The notes beneath the pieces are model-generated. The model saw nothing but the letters and a program-made list of their open reading frames with translations, ran no database searches and was not told where the DNA came from. A program made the position numbers and the translations under genes. Below are positions 12,069 to 22,814 of a DNA stretch of 64,000 nucleotides, piece after piece; positions within the stretch are counted from its first letter, which is position 1; the number at the start of each line of letters is the position of its first letter. The stretch is from Paraescarpia echinospica (lineage: Eukaryota; Annelida; Polychaeta; Sabellida; Siboglinidae), in assembly GCA_020002185.1 (NCBI GenBank), contig CM034534.1, positions 67,640,452-67,704,451 of the forward strand. The letters run 5' to 3'.

Positions 12069-12715
12069 CTCCTTCCTTTCCAACTATTTGCTATTCCCCG
12101 CTTCTCTCTCTTTCTCCTGTACCCCCTCTCTTCCCTCCCCTTCTCCCTCTCCCTCTCTCCCTGTCTCTCTATCTCTCTCGTCATCTATTCATCTCTCCCT
12201 CTCCCTCCTTCCCTCCCTCCCTCCCTCCCTCCATCTGTCTATTTCTCTTCCTGTGCTCTTTTTCCTCCTCCCACACCAATCTGCTACTAATTCGGTGTTC
12301 GGACTCTCCAAGAAGCTGACGGGGAGCGGCAGTCTCGTGCTGCCACAACACGCCACGCACATGCAACTCACCGAAGACGTTGTCAATTTATTCACCATAA
12401 AGACCTCAACCATCGACTGTGGTATTGCGGAAACACTGAGCTGACGCCGACGACCACAGGAACGAAACACATTTCAGCGCCGATTGCCTCATGCTCACCA
12501 GCGAGAGAAAATGAACGTGAGATATCGACCCAATAACGACCTGGCTGTCAAAAACGTGCGTGCACGAACGTCTCCCAATAATCAGCTCCCAATCTCAAGC
12601 AAGTCGTTCGCTGCCTCCTTTGTACTTACTGACTATAAGCGTGTTACGTGTGCACATTAGGCCGCGATCAAAGACAATAAATTAAAACATCGGCAAGAAT
12701 TACTGCCTGATACCA

Positions 12716-12915
12716 AGATTTAACAATATTGCCACCAAAGGAATTAAATCTAGACACAAAGTGGGCGGCAAGGAAGCCTTTGGCTTATCGAAAGTACAAC
12801 CTGTTTTATCTAAGCGTATCCCGGCGCCATTCAGGGGTATATGTTTTAAATATATCCACATTGCTAGCATCCACATAATCAGCAGATAATAGGTTGCATT
12901 CTTTTGTGATCTTCT
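12716..12915 (-). pseudogene. CR1/Jockey-like LINE 3' end fragment
   Basis: Parallel to 15495-15779 on the same strand (ATTGCCACC, AAGGAAGCC, TTTGGCTTATCGA, AATCAGCAGATAAT). On the minus strand it encodes a decayed RT C-terminus (DYVDASNVDIFK). Frame is lost. Confidence 0.65.
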
Positions 12916-12936
12916 GTGGAACAGATTGCTGAATGT

Positions 12937-13061
12937 GCTGTGTGGGTGCTGTGTGGGTGCTGTGTTGGTACTGTGTGGGTACTGTGTGGGTGCTATGTGG
13001 GTGCTGTGTGGGTGCTGTGTGGGTGCTGTGTGGGTGCTGTGTGGGTGCTGTGTGGGTGCTG
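12937..13061. repeat. 11 bp minisatellite (GGGTGCTGTGT), about 11 copies
   Basis: Tandem GGGTGCTGTGT with GGTAC and GCTAT variants. It is followed by a GT/GC-rich simple tract at 13098-13165. Confidence 0.9.
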
Positions 13062-13194
13062 CCAGCTTGAATATGTTTTAAAACAAAATCGACATTGTGT
13101 GTGTGGGGAGGTGTGCGTGATTGCGTGCGTGCGTCCGTGCTTGCGCGCGCGCGCGCGCGTGTGTATACTAGAAGGGTGTTATGAGATAGACATA

Positions 13195-13440
13195 GGTAAA
13201 GGTGTCTCTAAAATACTCGAGAAAGGTCTGGATACGCGCCTCGAGCAACATCTAGGAGCAAACAATCTGTACGAGTCGACTCAATCAGCATACCGGAAAG
13301 AGCATTCTACAAAGAACTGCTTTACTGAAAGTACAAAGCGACATCCTCAGCGCACGTAACGACGGAACCGTCACCGCCCTTGCACTTTAGACTTGTCGCT
13401 AGCTTTTGTCATTATTCATTCCATACTGACTGATCATATT
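13195..13440 (+). pseudogene. CR1/Jockey-like LINE reverse transcriptase fragment
   Basis: Encodes SKILEKGLDTRLEQHLGANN then LYESTQSAYRKEHST, a classic non-LTR RT finger motif. After a frameshift near 13330 it resumes around LALLDL and HSILTD. The fragment then abuts sequence from a different LINE family. Not functional. Confidence 0.8.
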
Positions 13441-14160
13441 ATGCGTCTACATCATCTGTTCATGGTGAACAGCAAAATAGCACCAGTAACTACTATATTG
13501 ATGAATGGAGAACGCTTTGAAGAAGTAACTTCATTCAGGTACCTTGGATCGATAATCTCCTCTGATGGTGACTCCAATGATGAAATACGCACACGTGTAA
13601 ATCTGGCAACATCAGCGACTGCAAGACTCGATAAGATATGGAGCAACAACAACATCAAAACGACAACAAATATACGACTCTACAAAAGCCTGGTTGTCTC
13701 AATGCTTACATATGGATGCGAGGGCTGGACACTGAAAGCGGAGACCGAAAGAAAAATGTCTGCTTTTGAAAAGAAATCTTTCGGTAAGATTTTGAAAAGT
13801 TCTTACAGAGGCCACGTCACAAATGTGGCGGTTATGCAAGCGATCATTAAAGCCGCAGGACCTCGAGAACTTCTGACCACAGTGACGCGCCGACAACTCC
13901 AATGGTTCAACCACATATTCAGGCACAATACACTTGCCAAACAAATCCTACAAGGCAAGGTCAAAGGCGGCAGAAAATGAGGAAGAAAACAAAAAATGTA
14001 CATGGTCAACATCCGAGAGTGGACGGGTCTACACCCAAGTGAGTTATACGATGCAGCACTCAACCGTCCCAGATGGAAGAAAATCGCTGCTGAAGCCTGT
14101 AAACGCGCATCACTACGATCGGCCCGGTCAAGAGATGAGTGAGAGAGTGAGTGAGTGAGA
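13441..14160 (+). pseudogene. RTE-like LINE ORF2 C-terminal fragment
   Basis: Reads VTSFRYLGSIISSDGDSNDE, LYKSLVVSMLTYGCEGWTLK, and RRQLQWFNHIFRHNTLAKQI: the thumb and C-terminal part of a non-LTR retrotransposon polyprotein. A stop after KGGRK (13978-13980) is bypassed by a frame change into REWTGLHPSELYDAALNRP. It ends in a GAGT simple repeat at 14138-14160, typical of a LINE 3' tail. The endonuclease and catalytic YADD are absent. Confidence 0.85.
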
Positions 14161-15390
14161 TCGTCTGGAAAGCACGTTAGACAGCACAGGCGCCAGTAAA
14201 AGGCAAGAAACGTTGAGAGCATCAAGACATGGCCAATATAACTGTAAGCCGAGAGTAAGTAATACCAGAGCTAATTCAGAATTGACCAAATTCAAATGTT
14301 TTATTAATTGCCGCAATGGAGATTTTGCGGTTATGTAAAAATTACGGAGACACCGTATGAATGACGAAAATTTCACATGTAAAGTGTACGGGAAAGCGCA
14401 ATTAATAGACTAAAATGTCCAAACCGAACCGTTATCGGCGAAACCGCATTAGTAGCCAAACACCATTTAAAAGTAGTCCTAAGACTTGATAACTTTCATT
14501 GATAACTGGGATCGTTGGGCCTTCAAATCCATAGGATGCATGATATGCATCCTATGGTACATTATAAAGATTCAATAAGAGAACGGCCCTGCTGTCGGTC
14601 TGCCTGCTTGAGGATGGTGGCCCAAGTCAGGCTGAATACTTTTGTGTCTTTCTCCACGCTACTTCGTCGTGTTTCTTTAGTTAGTCTGTACCCGTCTTTT
14701 TCTGGCATCAAATATAAATCGAAGGGATGTCTTAGGCTATGAAACATCCGGCGCTCGTGCCCTTGCCATCTCCATCTCTTTATGTGTGTTGCTAAAGATT
14801 ACAAATGTTTGTTTTTTGGCGTAGCTTTTCGTTGATGTGTGGCCAAAGATTCTTCCAAACATACCTGTTTCAAAAGGTCTGTAGCTTCCATGCTAACCTG
14901 GCTGCCAGTTTCCAGTATATTCTATACCGTTAATCGTTCATTGTTTTTTACTTGGTCTTCATCTGTGGCACCGCAATGCAAGCGTAGATGATGATGTGAT
15001 CACCAAATGTTTGAATTGCTAATAGTTTTCAAAGCTAAAACTGTGCTTCCATCGAAATCAAATTGTGTCGTTGTCAGTCATATGTGCTTACGACAGACGA
15101 CTGGAAAAGACAGAGCGTTGCGTAAGGTAAAGGCAATGAAGAATAACTTCGGTTTCGTATTATAGTCACTAGTCCAGCTGCAAGAGGATGTCATCTGACA
15201 ATGTAGTTGCATGTGTCACTTCTTCAACTATATCTGCTAGCGTAACAACTTTTGAAATTGTTCAAAAAAGAAATCACTACAATACAAACAATGTTTTCTT
15301 GTGCGTATTGTAAGTTTCCCGCACTGAATGTCGTCAAATACAGGCTCACGTACGCACGCACACACGCACGCATGCTTACACTCAAACAAA
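14161..15390. other. Noncoding stretch, one short palindrome
   Basis: No gene recognised. 14529-14557 is a perfect hairpin: 13 bp arms (CCATAGGATGCAT) around GAT. Confidence 0.5.
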
Positions 15391-15394
15391 CAAA

Positions 15395-15395
<1 letters not shown>

Positions 15396-15452
<57 letters not shown>
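15396..15452. repeat. (CA)n microsatellite
   Basis: Uninterrupted CA dinucleotides of about 55 bp on the plus strand, preceded by CGCACGCA-rich simple sequence from 15350. Confidence 0.95.
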
Positions 15453-15453
<1 letters not shown>

Positions 15454-15494
15454 CCGGCTTACGTTTTCACTAAACAACAAGATTTTAACAAGAT

Positions 15495-15779
15495 TTAACA
15501 AGATTGCCACCCAGAGAATTAACTCTAGGTGGCAGGTGGACAAGGAAGCCCTTTGGCTTATCGAGAGTCCGACCCTTTTATCTATGTGTATCCCGCCCGT
15601 CTGAGGTATGTGTCGATTTTATTTTTAAACATATTCACGCTACTAGCACCCACACAATCAGCAGATAATCTGTTCCATTCATTTACAGACAACGCAAGGA
15701 CAACCAGTGCCACGTTTACAAACGAACACCTTTGACTATGTCCTATTGTCATAATATTGATACCACAAATAGTATACAA
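15495..15779 (-). pseudogene. CR1/Jockey-like LINE C-terminal fragment
   Basis: The minus strand encodes VNEWNRLSADCVGASSVNMF then KNKIDTYLRR, the standard C-terminal signature of many non-LTR polymerases. The rest is a 3' UTR-like stretch shared with 12716-12915 and 35826-35920. 5'-truncated. Confidence 0.75.
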
Positions 15780-16063
15780 TTATTGTATAATAGCAGAGTT
15801 TTACTGATCATCACGCCGCAAGGGGGAAAGGCGATGAGCACGGGGGGGTTATGTTCAGTGATAAGACACATGAAACACCCATTAAGTCTATTAATTAACG
15901 TTCATAATGCTTCTCGTTCACTTTGTCCGAACTACGAACCACACCTTTGCTGAGTCGTCAACGTTAACAGCTGATAGGTGACACTTCGCTCAAAATCTGC
16001 CGACAAGAATGGTCCGGTAGAATCAAGCTACACCTGCTAGGTCCTGACGTCCGCCGACCCAAC

Positions 16064-17049
16064 ATGGCGTACCACCGAGTAAGCATACGAATGATGTGTC
16101 AAGCAGTCGTCATACTAGCACTGATATATATAGTTAGGGAAACTTACCAAATGATGGGGAATAGACGTAGTGTTCGGTCGACGTATGAGAGAGTGTCTAC
16201 TGAACTACACGCCGCACAAAGAGGTGGCGTGATGCTGGCAATACAAACCTTGGAGGGGATGCGAATGTTGGACCAGAAAACGAAACATCGCAATCGCCTA
16301 CTACAGTGCATCGTTATCGGAGCAAAGAATTGCGGCACCATGGCCTTGATCGCCTACATGGATTTACATCCTGATATCGTAACGACAACAGGTGAAGAAA
16401 GCATGTTGTTCTTCACCAGCAACCAATACTACGATATAGGCTTGGGTTGATAGAAAAATGACGCCGTCTCAACCGAATCAGATTACCGTGGCACTATCGA
16501 CGGACTACTTTGAAGCGGACGAAACTGTTGCTCGCAAACACGCGATGAACGCGGGCGTCAAGATTATCTTAGTTGTCCGAGATCCCGTCGTCAGAATGCT
16601 GTCGGACTGGCTATAATATTGTCGTCAACATGTGAGGGACGTTCAGACCTGCCGCATATTTGAAGATTCGGGTATATTTATTTCGAACAAAAAATCGACA
16701 CAGCTTTTAACTTAATTCGTCATACGTCTTTTGCTTGACAGAAGTATTCCCAATCAATATTCAGTTGCACATCGTCGATGGTGTCAAATTGATTATGGAC
16801 CCCGTCTCTGAACATCCTAACGTTGAAACGTTTCTCGATTTACGCCACCACTTTAACAACACGAACGTCGTATTCGAATGTGGAATGTACTGCTTGGTTT
16901 ACGATACAGGACCTAAAGGGTGTTTAAGCAGAGAACACAACGACGTCAAACACCCTACGGTGAAAGTCGAAGCGAAGTTGCGGATTACTTCAAACTGCTG
17001 AATCAACGCTTCTACCTAGTTGTTGGACGTTACTTCGGATGGCATTAGA
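16064..17049 (+). pseudogene. HS3ST-like sulfotransferase, disrupted
   Basis: Resembles heparan sulfate glucosamine 3-O-sulfotransferases, Golgi type II enzymes using PAPS. Residues 8-27 form a membrane anchor. The 5'-PSB region is recognisable as IGAKNCGTMALIAYMDLHPD. The 3'-phosphate loop is IILVVRDPVVRMLSDW. The family C-terminus ends NQRFYLVVGRYFGWH. Breaks: TGA/TAG just after YYDIGLG (16448-16453), a frameshift to the ATG at 16457, a stop after DWL, loss of frame near 16690-16740 and another frameshift near 16975. By the plain reading it is a pseudogene; very short introns at the breaks are a less likely alternative. Confidence 0.85.
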
Positions 17050-17211
17050 CGGGTGGCTGGCATAGCAATGCACTACGAATACCATACTTATGGGAATCTA
17101 TACAGAGGTGTATACATGATTTACTAAAGGTCTTATACTGACTGTCGAATTGCCTCTTTCGGTGTTGATATGGGTGTGTATTATATAATATATCGAGCTC
17201 AATAATATATA

Positions 17212-17212
<1 letters not shown>

Positions 17213-17300
<88 letters not shown>
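17213..17300. repeat. (GT)n microsatellite
   Basis: About 85 bp of pure GT on the plus strand, starting about 165 bp after the end of the sulfotransferase pseudogene. Confidence 0.95.
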
Positions 17301-17428
17301 ATAATAATAACAATATAACCATATGAAGAAATAATCGAGAACGGTCACGACAAAACGTGATTGCGTCGTCACAATATATCATTATGTTTTTGTTATTTCA
17401 CGTTGAGACGTGACAAATACGTATCTGA

Positions 17429-18010
17429 ATCCTCACTACGCACGTGTCTGTGACGTCGCGATGAGATGTATCTAATACAGGACAGAATCCTCACTACGCA
17501 CGTGTCTGTGACGTCGCGATGAGATGTATCTAATACAGAACAGAATCCTCACTACGCACGTGTCTGTGACGTCGCGATGAGATGTATCTAATACAGGACA
17601 GAATCCTCACTACGCACGTGTCTGTGACGTCGCGATGAGATGTATCTAATACAGAACAGAATCCTCACTACGCACGTGTCTGTGACGTCGCGATGAGATG
17701 TATTTAATACAGAACAGAATCCTCACTACGCACGTGTTTGTGACGTCGCGATGAGATGTATCTAATACAGAACAGAATCCTCACTGCGCACGTGTCTGTG
17801 ACGTCGCGATGAGATGTATCTAATACAGAACAGAATCCTCACTACGCACGTGTCTGTGACGTCGCGATGAGATGTATCTAATACAGAACAGAATCCTCAC
17901 TACGCACGTGTCTGTGACGTCGCGATGAGATGTATCTAATACAGAACAGAATCCTCACTACGCACGTGTCTGTGACGTCGCGATGAGATGTATCTAATAC
18001 AGAACAGAAT
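17429..18010. repeat. 58 bp minisatellite, about 10 copies, with CACGTG and TGACGTCG in each unit
   Basis: The unit is CCTCACTACGCACGTGTCTG, TGACGTCGCGATGAGATGTA, TCTAATACAGAACAGAAT. Copies differ at one to three positions. Nearly every copy has the E-box palindrome CACGTG and a CRE-like TGACGTCG, so the array is a dense run of CpG-containing potential binding sites in AT-rich DNA. Confidence 0.95.
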
Positions 18011-18498
18011 ACGCACCTTCGAGGTAGATTCTTAGCTCTCTAAATAACACTAAACAAAACAGTGCATTGCAAAGTTTTTTTTAATAACTTGAAAAATACA
18101 TAGTACATAAGTTAGCTTTGTGATGTGGCATAGAAATGTGAATGAACAGAATGTAACGTAGTGACGTAGTAATGTGACGCGATAAAAATGTGTAGCATGA
18201 ACGTCTCGTTGCAACGTTATGCAATGACGTGAAACAACGTGATTTGACGTCGTATAGCGACATCTTATTACAATCGACCTAGCGTATGTAGATTACGGTT
18301 TCCCTCATAAGCGGCTTGAACCTCGAGCGCCAAACTTTCAGGGACTAATCTACGACCCCTAGAATTGGACGTGTCTTCTATACCTTTTAAAAATAACCCG
18401 TACATGTCAAGATACCTCTATGAGGTAAACCAGTTCGTTCCTTAATGGTTCTGAACTTAAAATGCAATATGCGCTTAATACGTAAAACGTAACCTGAC

Positions 18499-19700
18499 AA
18501 ACTTCAGTATCCGAGATGAGCTGTCAATCCAGGACGTCTTCAGACGTGGACGCGTAGTTGTACCCCCCAAGTCTGCGGGATGAAATGAAGTCTGCAGTAC
18601 ATCAAGCACACCTTGGTACAGAAAGCTGCCTCCGCAGAGCACGAAAAGGTTCTTTTAGAAAAGGAATGAACTCAGAGATGAAGGACTACATATGTAGTTG
18701 CAAAAGGTGCATAACCTACGAGATGAGTAACCAGAAGAAAACCCTAATGCCTCAGGAAATGCCATCAAGGTCATGGGAGAGGGTTGGAACAGACCTGTTC
18801 CCACTCGAGGGAAGATACTACTTGATCACGGTCGAGTACCTGTCAAACTGTTGGGAGGTAGACAGACTGTACGCTACAAAATCTGCAACGGTCATTCGCA
18901 AGCTGAAGTCTCAATTCGCTAGGAACGGAATCCCTTCTACTGTCGTAAGTGACATCGGAGCACAGTATGTGTCCGCATAGTTCGAGAAGTTTGCTCGAGA
19001 ATGGGATTTTGAACATGTGGTGAGATCGCCACACCACCAACGGAAAACTGAAGCAGCTGTCAAGATGACCAAGAGAACGATGAGAAAATGCAAAGAAGGA
19101 AACAGTGATGTCTACAAAGCCTTCCTAGAAATACGAAACACGCCAAGTCAAGGAGTAGGTAGCAGTCCTGCACAGCGCCTGCTAGGAAGGAGAACCAGGT
19201 CTTGTCTTCCAACAACATCCAACTTGCTGAAACCAAGAGGTGATGACATAACAGCGAAAGAGAGGGAGAAGATGGAGCGAAATAAAGTCAAACAGGCCCA
19301 GAATTACAACAGAACAGCCAAGGACCTCCCAATCATAAATGAAGGAGGTACAGTCAGGATCAAACCATTTCAACTTGGAGAGGAAAGATGGGGAAAGGCT
19401 GTGGTTAGTAGAAGGCTTGACGAGCGTTCATATGAAGTGGAAACAGCATGTGGTATACTCCTACGAAACATGATCCACTTAAGAAACTCAAACTAAGCTC
19501 CGCCAACAACCGAACCAACCGAGAGTGATCAAACACCGACAGCAGCCAGTGAGAAAGAACCTGGCGTGGTAGAAGTAGAAAGACCAGAAATGCAGAAGGA
19601 ACCGACGGCACCAACAAATCCGTCAGCGACCACTATGGAAAACATATGAACGAGGTCGGGAAGAGTGGTGAAAGCACCAACACGCTTTGGTAATTGGTGA
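18499..19700 (+). pseudogene. Ty3/gypsy integrase remnant (copy 1)
   Basis: Zinc-binding domain: HQAHLG with CSCKRC. Integrase core: catalytic residues GTDLF (D1), VVSDIGAQY (D2) and KTEAAVK (E), then a C-terminal domain ending near TRSGRVVKAPTRFGNW at 19700. Breaks are a frameshift near 18565, TAG at 18978-18980, TAA after LRNSN and TGA at about 19646. RT and gag are missing. A purine tract at about 19997-20010 followed by TAACAA may mark the polypurine tract and start of a 3' LTR (inference). Confidence 0.88.
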
Positions 19701-21590
19701 ATATGTTCAATAGATACTTGGCATAATAATCCTTCTACTGAATTGGTTCAGGGTAGGTCTCATCCCTGATCAAATTTGAAACAAAAACACTGTTACAAAC
19801 TAAATTCATGACATTGAAAATTGTGAACATTTGAACTTTCGACAGGTTGTAGATTCAAAGTGACACAGTAATATGAGTGCAATTTAATTGTGAACATTAA
19901 TTGATATGAACACGTTCGTGTATACCAAGCTAAGAGGACATTACTAAAGAACTATATTACATACTGGTGTGTCTCTAAAATTCACAACTTTTTTCAAAAG
20001 AAGAAGGAGGTAACAATATCTCAATGTCAATTAATGATTAGAGGTGGAGACTCTGTCTCAAGCCTAGTTTGGGAGCTTCCACATATCTGAGTTGTGTCTA
20101 GTTAATGTGAAGTAATACACAAGAACATACTCAGTGAAACAATAAGTATACAGTTTAGGAGAAACCGGATGTCGTAATAAACATGTCTTAAAAAGTTGCA
20201 ACATTTATGTGATTTCAAATATGTCTGATGACTTTTTGGTTGGAAGTAGTATAGAAATTATTATTATATAACCATCTCCTGTAGCATGGGAACATTAAGT
20301 CCTTCTAATATCATGGCTCTTGATGTGTTTGGATTTTATTTATATTGGGTGTCGTAATAAACTGCAAATCTGTGAAGAACATAAATTGGTCCCTCAAAAT
20401 AATGTTTCCAACATTTTCATAGATTGAAAGATAGACATGTCACAATTTCATGTATGTTCTGAGACACAGACACAAAAGAAAGGTTTTAGTGCCATAAATA
20501 ATAGTCAAACTCAGTGGTGTAAGAAGTGGAAAATCGTAAAAGATACGTTTTTTTGGGGTACTCGTCATTTTTTATTTATATCTCTAAACCTTTTGGACCG
20601 CTGAAGTAGATTGAGCGGGCAATTTACAGATAATTGTACGTCTTTTCACCAGCACTTAAAATATGGTTGTATATTAATTTTTGTGGCGTCTAGAGCATGT
20701 GAAAATCCGAAGACACACTTTTCTGCAGTTTGCCAAAACAATTTTTGTCCATATAGTAAAACAATAATTATATTGCACAGTTCGTTAACGGATGTTACGA
20801 ATATTATAATATTTAAGTAATAAATAATCTTCAATTAAGTAAGTACAGATAACAGAGATTCTACCATTTTACCAGAAATCTCTTCATTCGTCCAGACTGG
20901 GTCGAAACACGTCGGCTAAGATTAGGTACCGTTTCATTAGGACGTCAGGTAAAACTTACTCCGACACTACAGACCTCGACAGTTCTCATGGACATGAATC
21001 TGGATGCGGATCATCAACTCTGTTTGAATGTTTGCGTCTTTCCAAGAATGTTCCTCCTCACCTCCCGGTCTGGTCGGAGGGGGAGAATACATATTAATCT
21101 TTTCAGTTGAAGTTGCTTCCTCAGCTTGTTTGACTATCGCGAATCCAGTTCAGTTATGTCCATATATATAGTGTATTAATAGCTTAGATATGGTATGCAT
21201 TATGTTTAATAAAAAAATGCGTATTTTTATAGTCTAAAGAAATTAGTTTGGTCGTTACGTCTGGTAGCTTGCGAAATCCAATTGTCCGGCAGACATTTAA
21301 TGCCGGTTCGTTAAACATGCCGATCGTTCACAAGACAACAACGAGACACAAAACACGTGTATTATTTTGTTAATTGCCATTGCGCCATAGACTTTCCCAA
21401 ATACACCCTCATGATCGACCACTATATCTGGCTAGATTAGTCTTTTGGGCATCTTTTCAGCTGATTCGGTAACATAGCCCTCCCAGGAAAAATAGCAAAA
21501 CAAAATGACATTAATTTCAAGCCTTTGGCTTTGAGCTTTGAGGAGAATGTGATCGGCTAAGTCGTATTTTTCTTGAATATATTTATATAC
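19701..21590. other. Noncoding stretch, possible gypsy 3' LTR remnant
   Basis: AT-rich with no gene. It directly follows the gypsy integrase and has a PPT-like AAAAGAAGAAGGAGG near 19997. I could not find a matching 5' LTR in the window, so LTR limits are unproven. Confidence 0.35.
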
Positions 21591-21591
21591 A

Positions 21592-22380
21592 GTACTGGAA
21601 ATAATTAACTGGTAAACTTGAAAATTGCTTGATTTTCTTACTTCGATTAAGTTTGATCTTTTCCAGCAGATAGCGGCACCAAATAATTTAACATCATTGT
21701 AGCGGTAAGTTATTTATAATATATCTACGGTAGTCTAGGACAGTTTTTCAAGTAAAATATCGATATTTGACGTGTTTATTAACAGAATCTTGCACTTGTG
21801 GTAGATTTACAGAGTACTCTAGAGTCTGTCTAGATAAGATATACTTTGATTGTACTTAAGATAGAACAGTTTATGTGAAAATTGTGTATACGTGGGTGAT
21901 AATATGTGATCTTGCTACGCTGATTCATGAGTTCAACTACTATCACCCTTGTTTTCAGAGGTTATATGCCATACCTAATGATTATCTGATTAAAAAAATG
22001 AAATAAAATGTATTTATTTAAATTTCATGGAGAAAATGAATAAGATTATTACAAAATACAATGTTATGGTTGCAAATACAATGTAGAACAAATATTTGTC
22101 AAATAACATAAGATATTTTTGTTTCGTGAATAGAAAAGATGAGCGGAAAACATCGAATGACTGATGAGCGACGCTTTGAGGTTGTGGTACTAAACAGAAA
22201 TGGAGCCAGCATGAGGGAAATTGCAGGGAAATTTATAATTTCCAAGAATGTAGTTGCTAGCATTGTGCAGAAGCACCGGAATATAGGCTCTGTGAAAGAT
22301 CTTCCGGGGAGAGGCCGAAAGAAATCAACTATAAAACGGCAAGATCGTCGACTCATCCGTACGTCGCTTGGAATGGTATT
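21592..22380 (+). pseudogene. Tc1-like transposase N-terminal fragment
   Basis: From ATG 22139 the frame reads MSGKHRMTDERRFEVVVLNR, then MREIAGKFIISKNVVASIVQ and SVKDLPGRGRKKS: the paired helix-turn-helix DNA-binding domain of Tc1/mariner transposases. A TIR-like TACAGTACTGGAAATAATTA at about 21591 may be the element's left end. The catalytic DDE region is absent. At about 22375 the sequence switches to HS3ST-like DNA. Confidence 0.85.
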
Positions 22381-22814
22381 GCAGCCAAATGACGCCGTCT
22401 CAAGCGAATCAGATTAGTGTGACAAAATCAGCAAACTATTTCGAAGACCTTGTAACTGTAGCGCGCATACACGCGATAAACGCTAACGTTAACATCATCT
22501 TTGTTGTCCGAGATCCTGTCGTCAGAATGGTGTTGGACTGGGAACAATATTATTGTCGTAAACATAAAAAGGACTCTCAAACGTGCCGCACATTTGTAGA
22601 TTCGGGTATATTTAATTCGAACGGACAAATCGACACATCTATTCAATTAATTCATTACTCATCTTTCGCCCTTGTCATCACAAACTGGACAAAGATGTTC
22701 CCAATTAATACCCAGTTTTACGTTGTCGATGGCGACAAGATGATATCAGACCCCGTCTCTGAACTCCATGAAGTTGAAACGTTCCTCGGTGTCACCACAT
22801 CACCAAGAACAACG
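22376..22814 (+). pseudogene. HS3ST-like sulfotransferase fragment (copy 2)
   Basis: Closely related to 16457-16850: MTPSQANQIS, NIIFVVRDPVVRMVLDWEQY, FPINTQFYVVDGDKMISDPV and SELHEVETFLGV. It keeps frame over the middle of the catalytic domain but lacks the anchor, the 5'-PSB loop and the C-terminus. The left border is fused to Tc1 sequence and the right border to gypsy protease. Confidence 0.85.

Noticed and set aside
11654..12184. 176-residue Arg/Glu-rich ORF
   Set aside because: Translation of a (GA)n microsatellite; an RE-repeat protein here has no other support.
14515..14760. Possible coding region on either strand
   Set aside because: Short frames with no recognisable domain; minus-strand resemblance to repeat motifs broke down on inspection.
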